Source of the DNA: Chloroflexota bacterium
Lineage (GTDB): Bacteria > Chloroflexota > Limnocylindria > P2-11E
DNA: 18,056 bases
Direction of reading: 5' to 3'
NCBI GenBank assembly: GCA_005881085.1
Contig: VBGU01000019.1
Coordinates: 1-18,056 of the forward strand
Shown: one piece after another, positions 1 to 4,768 of the stretch
Numbering within the stretch: the stretch's first letter is position 1
Layout: each line of letters begins with the position of its first letter
The notes under the pieces: model-generated
What the model was told of the DNA's origin: nothing
Databases searched by the model: none
What the model saw: the letters and a program-made list of their open reading frames with translations, nothing else
Program-made: the position numbers and the translations under genes

Positions 1-92
1 CGAGCGTGGTAGGTACGCATTGAGGTGCACGGGGGTTCGGGGTGACGGAGTCGGTGCCTGCCGCCCGTCGATGAGCCGTTTCGCCTGATTTT

Positions 93-162
93 TGGTGATC
101 GCGGGCCGGATCGAACGCGGAAGTTTACGAAACCGCTGCTCTACCGGCTGAGCTACGTCGGC
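93..162 (-). tRNA. tRNA-Thr(CGU)-like gene, probably defective or chimeric
   Basis: Read on the minus strand, the 5' part is a textbook tRNA: acceptor strand GCCGACG, TA, a perfect D-arm (GCTC/GAGC) and an anticodon loop in which CGT falls exactly at nucleotides 34-36 (window 129-127). This predicts threonine. The 3' part has a consensus T-loop, GTTCGATCC, and an encoded CCA at 95-93 at the correct distance from it. The two halves do not match: the 3' acceptor strand CGCGATC pairs at only about 3 of 7 positions with the 5' strand, the T-stem pairs at 2 of 5, and the whole is about 6 nt too short, the missing bases lying between anticodon loop and T-loop. It could be a pseudo-tRNA, a recombination scar, or an assembly join near the contig edge. 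Confidence 0.5.
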
Positions 163-176
163 GAGGAACGCCGCGA

Positions 177-192
177 AGCAAGTCTACTTGCT
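177..192. repeat. 16-bp palindrome between the tRNA-like gene and the MFS gene
   Basis: AGCAAGT-CT-ACTTGCT is a perfect 7-bp inverted repeat with a 2-nt centre. It lies about 14 bp upstream of the tRNA-like 5' end and 44 bp upstream of the MFS start, in the divergent spacer. The position suits an operator for either gene, but no regulator is encoded nearby. The call rests on symmetry alone. Confidence 0.35.
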
Positions 193-236
193 CAAAGGAG
201 GCACGGGTACGCGCCCTTGGCTGAGACTGCGCGCTC

Positions 237-1469
237 ATGATCGCGCCCCCTCTATCTGGCAACGGCGACTTCATCAAGCTGTGGACCGGCTTCACGATCG
301 CGCGCGTCGGGAGCCAGATCACGGTCCTCGCGCTGCCTCTCACGGCCGTGCTGCTCCTCGGCGCGGGCGCCACGGAGACCGGTCTTCTCGTCGCGGCGCA
401 GATGCTGCCGTCGATCGTCGCGGGTCTCTTCATCGGCGTGTGGGTCGACCGTCTTCCGAGGCGGCCGATCATGATCTGGTCGGACATCGGGAGCGCGGTC
501 GTCATCGCGAGTGTCCCGCTCGCCGCCGCGCTCGACGCGCTGAGCCTCGCGCAGCTTTACGTCGTCTCTTTCTTGGGAGGCGCGTTCGCGGTCTCGACAG
601 ATCTCGCGCGCGCGGCGATGGTCCCTTCGCTCGTCGGACGGACACGACTTGTGGCCGCGAACAGCCGGCTGCAAGCCTCGAGCGCCGTGGCGCAGGTCGC
701 GGGTCCCTCGCTCGGAGGCATCCTCGTGCAAGCCCTCACCGCGCCGATCGCGATGCTGTGCGACGCGGTGGGCTTCATCGTGTCGGCGATTTTCATCGCC
801 GCAATTCGCTCGGCTGAGGCGCCGCGTTCACGCGAGACCGAACGGAGCGTCTGGCACGAGGTCACCGACGGCCTGCGCTGGGTGCGCCAGCAGCCGATCG
901 TCTTTCGCTGCATCACCGCGATCGCGCTCGCGAACATCGAGTGGTTCGCGGTGCAGGGCGTGCTGGTGGTCTACGCGACGCGCGAGCTCGGGCTCTCGCC
1001 CGCCCTACTCGGCATCTCGCTCGCGGCGATCGGGCCGCTAAGTCTCCTGGGCGCCGCCCTGGCGGGACCCCTCACGGCGCGATGGGGACTCGGGCCGGTG
1101 ATGATCGCCGCGCTTTTCCTCGAGACGCTGAGCCGGCTGCTCCTTCCCTTCGCGAGCGGAACGCCCGTGCAGGCGGCGACCGTGCTCGGGCTCTCGCAGG
1201 CGCTCCTCGGCCTGACGGTGCCGCTGTGGGTCGTGAGCTCCGTCAGCCTGGTCCAAGCGTTGACTCCGGAGCACCTGCTCGGTCGCGTGAACTCCGCGAC
1301 GCGGTTCGTGGGGTTCGTGGTCGCGCCGCCGGCCGCGTTCGGAGCGGGCATCGTGGGTGACCTCCTCGGGCTGCGGCCGACGCTCTTCGCGGCCGCGGTC
1401 ATCGCGGCCCTCGCTTTCCTTTATCTCCTGCTCTCGCCCGTCCGGCGGTACCAGCATCCGACGACGTAG
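237..1469 (+). CDS. MFS transporter (MFS_3/DHA3-type drug or metabolite exporter)
   Basis: A 410-residue, strongly hydrophobic polytopic protein with the spacing of about 12 transmembrane helices, the usual size for the major facilitator superfamily. The loop after helix 2 carries the MFS motif-A signature GVWVDRLPRRP at about residues 67-77. The overall pattern resembles the MFS_3 family, which includes macrolide (Mef-like) and enterobactin (EntS-like) exporters. It is therefore probably a proton-driven efflux pump of the inner membrane; the substrate cannot be read from sequence. An in-frame stop at 222-224 forces the start to the ATG at 237. The only strong Shine-Dalgarno (AAAGGAGG, 193-200) is 37 nt away, too far to serve it, so initiation may be weak or leaderless. 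The zinc-finger gene follows after 14 nt and is probably co-transcribed. Confidence 0.85.
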   Translation: MIAPPLSGNGDFIKLWTGFTIARVGSQITVLALPLTAVLLLGAGATETGLLVAAQMLPSIVAGLFIGVWVDRLPRRPIMIWSDIGSAVVIASVPLAAALDALSLAQLYVVSFLGGAFAVSTDLARAAMVPSLVGRTRLVAANSRLQASSAVAQVAGPSLGGILVQALTAPIAMLCDAVGFIVSAIFIAAIRSAEAPRSRETERSVWHEVTDGLRWVRQQPIVFRCITAIALANIEWFAVQGVLVVYATRELGLSPALLGISLAAIGPLSLLGAALAGPLTARWGLGPVMIAALFLETLSRLLLPFASGTPVQAATVLGLSQALLGLTVPLWVVSSVSLVQALTPEHLLGRVNSATRFVGFVVAPPAAFGAGIVGDLLGLRPTLFAAAVIAALAFLYLLLSPVRRYQHPTT

Positions 1470-1483
1470 CGCAGACTTAGAAG

Positions 1484-1750
1484 ATGCCGCAGGCGTCATG
1501 CGTTCACCTCCGTCAAGCGCGGGACCACCGCCCGAACACGCCGAAGGGTTGCGAGGAATGTCTCGCCACCGGCGACAGCTGGGTCCATCTTCGGCTCTGT
1601 CTCGAGTGTGGCCACGTCGGATGCTGCGACGACTCGCCGAATAAGCACGCGACGAAGCACTATCGGGCGACATCGCACCCGGTGATCCGCTCGTTCGAAC
1701 CCGGCGAGCGCTGGCGGTACTGCTACCCGGACGATCTCTTCGTCGAGTAA
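1484..1750 (+). CDS. UBP-type zinc finger domain protein
   Basis: A small 88-residue protein consisting almost entirely of a UBP-type (ZnF-UBP) zinc finger. Likely metal ligands are C6/H8, C23/C26, C39/C42, C47 and the histidines H55, H59 and H65. The motif CEEC...CLECGHVGCC..S...HA..H is characteristic of the fold that binds the ubiquitin C-terminus in eukaryotes. Stand-alone bacterial members are common, but their partner is unknown, since these bacteria normally lack ubiquitin. It starts 14 nt after the MFS stop codon. Some bacterial copies sit beside transporters or redox genes; here only the MFS neighbour is visible. The family assignment is firm, the function open. Confidence 0.8.
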   Translation: MPQASCVHLRQARDHRPNTPKGCEECLATGDSWVHLRLCLECGHVGCCDDSPNKHATKHYRATSHPVIRSFEPGERWRYCYPDDLFVE

Positions 1751-1835
1751 CGCCTTCTCAAGCAGCTCGTCCCGTCGGCCGTGCCTCCGTGACTCGCCAC
1801 AGGCTCAAGGCTGGCTGACTCGCTCGTCGCGGGTG

Positions 1836-1860
1836 AACCGCTCCTTACTCGGTTTCCTTT
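1836..1860 (+). terminator. weak candidate terminator after the zinc-finger gene
   Basis: AACCG (1836-1840) and CGGTT (1850-1854) can form a 5-6 bp stem with a 9-nt loop, followed by a pyrimidine run ending in TTT. It lies between two converging genes, where a terminator is expected, but it is short and has no real T-tract. Confidence 0.25.
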
Positions 1861-2524
1861 AACGCGAGCTCGTCACTCCGATCCGCGGGCAGAGATCGCG
1901 TAAGACGCATTCGGAGCACCGCGGGCGTTGCGCGGTGCACACTTCGCGCCCGTGCCGGATGAGATTCATGTGGAGCGGGTACATCTGATCGTCCGACACG
2001 CTGTCCTGGAACGCGGCCTGCGTCGCGACCGCGTCGGACCGCGGCGGTACGAGGCCGAGCCGGATCGCCACGCGGTGCACGTGCGTGTCCACCGGAAAGT
2101 ACGGACGATCGAGGGAGAAGAGCAGCACGCACGCCGCCGTCTTCGGTCCGACGCCGGGGAGGGCCACGAGCGTGTCCCAAAGGTCCTGATCGGGCACGGC
2201 GGTGAACGCGTGCTCATCGAGAGGAACGCCGCTGTCGCGGATGCCGCGGAGCATCGCGCGGATCCGAACGGCCTTCGTCGGCCCGAGACCGCCGCGGCGG
2301 ATCGCTCGGGCGAGCGCGGGCAGCGGCGCGTCGGCGACCTCATCCCAGGTGGCGAACCGTCGCCGGAGATCGGCGTACGCGCGGTCGCGGTTCGTGTCGC
2401 TGGTGTGCTGCGAGAGCACCGTCAGCACAAGCTCCTCGAGGGGCGGGAGGTGTCGAGGTGGTGGCGGAATGCCGTAGGCGCGAGCGAGACGACGCGCGAT
2501 CGCACCGAGACGCCGCCGGTCCAC
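1859..2524 (-). CDS. nth: Endonuclease III-family DNA glycosylase/AP lyase (first copy)
   Basis: A 221-residue HhH-GPD base-excision-repair enzyme that would remove oxidised pyrimidines and nick at abasic sites. The helix-hairpin-helix LPGVGPKTA (122-130) holds the catalytic lysine K128. The catalytic aspartate is D146 in VDTHVHRV. The [4Fe-4S] loop is complete, with C196-X6-C203-X2-C206-X5-C212. The length matches the family (E. coli Nth has 211 residues). The start is a GTG at 2524; an upstream ATG is in another frame, and no clear Shine-Dalgarno is visible. It is divergent from the SigR-type sigma gene: 58 bp separate the two starts, and the SigR promoter lies in that gap. It differs clearly from the second endonuclease III gene at 3978-4736, so the two are paralogues rather than a recent duplication. 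Confidence 0.9.
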   Translation of the reverse strand: MDRRRLGAIARRLARAYGIPPPPRHLPPLEELVLTVLSQHTSDTNRDRAYADLRRRFATWDEVADAPLPALARAIRRGGLGPTKAVRIRAMLRGIRDSGVPLDEHAFTAVPDQDLWDTLVALPGVGPKTAACVLLFSLDRPYFPVDTHVHRVAIRLGLVPPRSDAVATQAAFQDSVSDDQMYPLHMNLIRHGREVCTAQRPRCSECVLRDLCPRIGVTSSR

Positions 2525-2539
2525 TCATCGGAGCGTATC

Positions 2540-2566
2540 GGGAATGGGCGGACTGCCGGCAACGTT
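2540..2566 (+). promoter_or_regulatory. SigR/SigH-type promoter (GGGAAT-N17-CGTT) for the sigma operon
   Basis: GGGAAT at 2540-2545 and CGTT at 2563-2566 match the SigR/SigH consensus, which is usually written GGAAT-N18-GTT; the spacing is exactly 18 nt between GGAAT and GTT. Transcription would start near 2573, giving a leader of about 10 nt before the sigma ATG. This implies positive autoregulation, as known for actinobacterial sigR/sigH. I found no second site with this spacing elsewhere in the window. Confidence 0.75.
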
Positions 2567-2582
2567 GGGATAAAGTGACCGG

Positions 2583-3164
2583 ATGGCCGAGGACGCGTTC
2601 GAAAGCGAGGCGCTCTCCTACATCGACGCGCTCTACCGGACGGCGCTCCGGATGACGCGATCGGAGGCGGACGCGGAGGACCTGGTGCAAGAAACCTATG
2701 TCCGCGCTCTTCGCTTTCGGGAGCAGTTCACGCCCGGCACCAACCTCAAGGCGTGGCTCTTCCGGATCCTCACGAACACCTTCATCAACGCGTACCGCAA
2801 GCGGGCGCGGCAGCCCCAGACCGCGGAGTTGGACGATGTGGACGAGTTCTCGCTCTACCGGCGGATGTCCCGGGACACTCCCGGATCGAACAACGCCGAC
2901 CCCGAGCAGGAGTTTCTCGACGGGATCGTGTCGAGCGAGGTGAAAGAGGCGCTCGCGGCCCTTCCCGAGAAGTTCCGGACCACGGTCCTTCTCGACGTTG
3001 AGGGCTTCTCCTATAAGGAGATCGCCGAGATGGTCGGCGTTCCGATCGGGACGGTCATGTCACGGCTTCACCGCGGGCGCAGGTTCCTTCAACGGAAGCT
3101 CTATGAGGTCGCCCGCGAGCGCGGGATCGCCGCGCTCCGGACCAGCGGGCCGCGACCGGACTAG
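2583..3164 (+). CDS. sigR: ECF RNA polymerase sigma factor, SigR/SigH (ECF12-like) group
   Basis: A 193-residue group IV sigma factor. Region 2 covers about residues 8-77, including the DAEDLVQETYVRA core-binding helix and the -10-recognising LKAWLFRILTNTFIN segment. Region 4 covers about 115-175, including YKEIAEMVGVPIGTVMSRLHRGR, a helix-turn-helix for the -35 element. The acidic linker with EFSLYRRM and the overall pattern closely resemble SigR of Streptomyces and SigH of Mycobacterium, which control thiol-oxidative and heat stress genes. The anti-sigma gene begins 10 nt after its stop, the classical sigR-rsrA pair. The upstream promoter is of the type this sigma should itself recognise. 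The Shine-Dalgarno is poor (AAAGTGA). Confidence 0.92.
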   Translation: MAEDAFESEALSYIDALYRTALRMTRSEADAEDLVQETYVRALRFREQFTPGTNLKAWLFRILTNTFINAYRKRARQPQTAELDDVDEFSLYRRMSRDTPGSNNADPEQEFLDGIVSSEVKEALAALPEKFRTTVLLDVEGFSYKEIAEMVGVPIGTVMSRLHRGRRFLQRKLYEVARERGIAALRTSGPRPD

Positions 3165-3174
3165 GGAGGGCGGG

Positions 3175-3417
3175 ATGGACTGCGACGACTGTCTCGAGAA
3201 GCTGTACGCGTTCCTCGACCAGGAGCTTGGGTCAAGCGAACGTAAACAAGTCGCGAGTCACCTCGAGGGGTGCACCGACTGCGGCGACAATCTCGCCTTC
3301 GAGGAGCGCTTCCTGCAGGTGATCCGCGACTGCGGAACCTCCGATGTCGCTCCCGCGGAGCTCCGACGACGCGTCGCGGAGCGGTTACGGAGCGACGTTC
3401 CCCCGACGACCGCTTGA
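3175..3417 (+). CDS. rsrA: RsrA-type zinc-binding redox-sensing anti-sigma factor
   Basis: An 80-residue ZAS-domain anti-sigma factor. The signature H29-X3-C33-X2-C36 is present, as is the N-terminal cysteine C6 in CLEKLYAFLDQEL, which aligns with the zinc and disulphide cysteine C11 of Streptomyces RsrA. A further cysteine, C53, precedes the C-terminal helix. In the family, oxidation forms a disulphide, zinc leaves and the sigma factor is released. The ATG at 3175 is chosen because it has a good Shine-Dalgarno (GGGAGG) and gives the usual N-terminus; the frame stays open upstream into the sigma gene, but that part is a shadow. At 80 residues it is somewhat shorter than Streptomyces RsrA (about 105), lacking the variable tail. 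Confidence 0.9.
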   Translation: MDCDDCLEKLYAFLDQELGSSERKQVASHLEGCTDCGDNLAFEERFLQVIRDCGTSDVAPAELRRRVAERLRSDVPPTTA

Positions 3418-3437
3418 ACTCTTTCCGGTCACGTCTG

Positions 3438-3468
3438 TTGACATCTGCGACGTGAGTGTGTCTATATA
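3438..3468 (+). promoter_or_regulatory. Housekeeping-type promoter of the lysine-rich peptide unit
   Basis: A perfect -35 box TTGACA (3438-3443) is followed by an AT-rich -10 region, TCTATATAAC (3461-3470). A TCTATA hexamer gives a 17-bp spacer; TATATA gives 19. This is by far the best sigma-70-like promoter in this GC-rich window. It lies just after the rsrA stop, so the peptide unit would be transcribed independently of sigR. Confidence 0.7.
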
Positions 3469-3505
3469 ACCGTGCAATGCGTGGCCAGAAGGAGGTGATT
3501 CCCTA

Positions 3506-3553
3506 ATGCCAGCAAAGAAGAAGGCGAAGAAGTCCTCGAAGAAGAAGCACTAA
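3506..3553 (+). CDS. 15-residue lysine-rich microprotein or leader peptide
   Basis: ATG to TAA encodes MPAKKKAKKSSKKKH, with eight lysines in 15 residues, all AAG. It is preceded by AAGGAGGTGAT (3489-3499), a complete match to the anti-Shine-Dalgarno end of 16S rRNA and the strongest ribosome binding site in the window, 10 nt before the ATG. A strong promoter lies about 60 nt upstream and a perfect intrinsic terminator starts 10 nt after the stop codon, so this is a self-contained monocistronic unit. The composition recalls the tails of H1-like nucleoid proteins and tiny basic ribosomal proteins. The alternative is a lysine-codon leader peptide in an attenuator for the membrane-protein gene at 3704. 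I do not recognise a family. Confidence 0.65.
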   Translation: MPAKKKAKKSSKKKH

Positions 3554-3563
3554 GGTTGTCCTA

Positions 3564-3589
3564 GCGACGACGAGAGTCGTCGCTTTTTT
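3564..3589 (+). terminator. Rho-independent terminator of the peptide unit
   Basis: A perfect 8-bp stem, GCGACGAC/GTCGTCGC, capped by a GAGA (GNRA) tetraloop, is followed immediately by six T residues (3584-3589). It starts 10 nt after the peptide stop codon. This is a canonical intrinsic terminator. Confidence 0.9.
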
Positions 3590-3620
3590 GATTTCGTGTC
3601 TGGCACCTTTCGCGAACCCG

Positions 3621-3656
3621 CCGATCCGCGTAGGCCTCGCGGATCGGTTTCTTTTT
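3621..3656 (+). terminator. Second, tandem rho-independent terminator
   Basis: A perfect 10-bp stem, CCGATCCGCG (3621-3630) with CGCGGATCGG (3638-3647), has a 7-nt loop and is followed by TTTCTTTTT. It lies about 30 nt after the first terminator with no gene between them, so it probably backs up termination or ends a read-through or short transcript. Confidence 0.85.
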
Positions 3657-3703
3657 ACCAGGGGTACCCTCGTGGCATCGCACGGCAACGGTCTCTCCCG
3701 GCC

Positions 3704-4084
3704 ATGAATCAGATCGCGGTCGCCGCCGGCGTTCTCCTGGCGGCCACGGTCGCCTCCGTTCTTCGTCTCGCCGCTTCGCCCACCGCATCGATCTTTGGTA
3801 TCGCCGCGCCGCTTTGTGGTATCGCCCTTGGCGCGGTTTTGGCCGGAAAACTGGCCAAATACGGGGGTCTTTACAACGGCGCGCTCGTTGGTGTCGGTTA
3901 CGTGCTCGTCGAGGCCATCGGTCTCGCGCCGGCGCCGCTCGAGCCTTCGGGCGACGGGCTCGCGGAGGGTCTGACCATCATCGCGGGCGACGCCTTGGTG
4001 CTTGCGCTCGCAGCTCTTGCTGGTTGGATCGCAGCGCCGCAGGCAACCTCTTCGTCTTCTTCGGGTACGGGCAGAGGTCGTTGA
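3704..4084 (+). CDS. Small integral membrane protein of unknown function
   Basis: A 126-residue protein with about four hydrophobic segments: residues 3-24, about 30-47, about 52-68 and about 90-112. It is rich in Ala, Gly and Leu, with few charges and a Ser/Gly/Arg tail. The frame is open further upstream to 3596, but that would run through a terminator hairpin, so the ATG at 3704 (MNQIAVAAG) is preferred. No good Shine-Dalgarno is visible. I do not recognise a family. Its last 107 bp overlap the 3' end of the convergent endonuclease III gene, and the overlap encodes the low-complexity tails of both proteins. It is the first gene after the tandem terminators, so it needs its own promoter or read-through. 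Confidence 0.6.
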   Translation: MNQIAVAAGVLLAATVASVLRLAASPTASIFGIAAPLCGIALGAVLAGKLAKYGGLYNGALVGVGYVLVEAIGLAPAPLEPSGDGLAEGLTIIAGDALVLALAALAGWIAAPQATSSSSSGTGRGR

Positions 4085-4736
4085 TCGGACAGATCGGGCA
4101 GAGCGGAGTCGGCCTGCAGATGCGGCGGCCATGCAGAACGAAGCACCACGTCAACTTTATCCAGTCCTTCTTCGGGTAGATCGCCCGAAGGCTCGCCTCG
4201 ATGTCCGGACCCGCACGGTCGACTCGGAGCCGCTGGGCGACGCGCTCCACATGGCGGTCGACCGCCACCGCGGGAACCCCAAACGCCGCTCCAAGGACGA
4301 TCGATGCCGTCTTGCGACCGACTCCGCGCAGCCGCGTGAGCCCGTCCATGTCGGACGGGACCTCTCCACCGAACTCGTCGAGGAGCCCGCGTGCCATCAC
4401 GCGAAGCCTTTCCGCCTTCAGGTTGAAGAAGCCGGTCGCTTTGATGTCCTGCTCGAGGACGCCCTTCGGCGCCGCGGCGTAGTCCGCCGGGCCACGGTAC
4501 TTCGTAAAGAGGACCCGCGTGACCTCGTTGATCCGCTCGTCCCGCGCCTGCGCGGCGAGGATCGTCGCGACGAGCAGCTCGAGCGGAGAGGAAAAGTCAA
4601 GGGTGGGTCCCCAGTCGGGGTAAGCCTTCGCGAGACGGGTCAGGATCTTCCGGGCCCGTGACCGGAGCGCGGGATCGGGGGGCCGGGCGGCGCGGGGCTT
4701 CGGTCGTTTCGGCCGCGCGGGCATCGGCTGAACCAT
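3978..4736 (-). CDS. nth: Endonuclease III (second copy)
   Basis: A 252-residue HhH-GPD glycosylase/AP lyase. The hairpin LRGVGRKTASIVL holds the catalytic lysine K142, and the catalytic aspartate is D160 in AVDRHVERV. The iron-sulphur loop is present but spaced C207-X5-C213-X2-C216-X5-C222, one residue shorter in the first gap than the usual X6. A basic Pro/Arg-rich N-terminal extension of about 25 residues and a basic C-terminal tail of about 30 residues make it longer than E. coli Nth. An alternative start is M5. It is divergent from the dipeptidase-family gene with a 32-bp gap. Its tail overlaps the membrane-protein gene on the other strand. This copy is closer to ordinary bacterial Nth than the one at 1859-2524. 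Confidence 0.9.
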   Translation of the reverse strand: MVQPMPARPKRPKPRAARPPDPALRSRARKILTRLAKAYPDWGPTLDFSSPLELLVATILAAQARDERINEVTRVLFTKYRGPADYAAAPKGVLEQDIKATGFFNLKAERLRVMARGLLDEFGGEVPSDMDGLTRLRGVGRKTASIVLGAAFGVPAVAVDRHVERVAQRLRVDRAGPDIEASLRAIYPKKDWIKLTWCFVLHGRRICRPTPLCPICPINDLCPYPKKTKRLPAALRSNQQELRAQAPRRRPR

Positions 4737-4768
4737 ACTCGCGGCCGATCATCGGGGAGGTCGCCCTA

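Noticed and set aside
1..130. Group I intron interrupting the tRNA anticodon loop
   Set aside because: A T-loop and CCA follow within 35 nt of the anticodon loop, and no intron core pairing was seen; chimera or decay explains it better.
193..240. Leader peptide served by AAAGGAGG upstream of the MFS gene
   Set aside because: No start codon lies at a usable distance; the only candidate, a TTG at 217 with seven codons, is 16 nt away.
3596..3703. Upstream extension of the small membrane protein
   Set aside because: It would begin between two terminators and read through a perfect hairpin; the extra residues are not membrane-like and there is no ribosome site.
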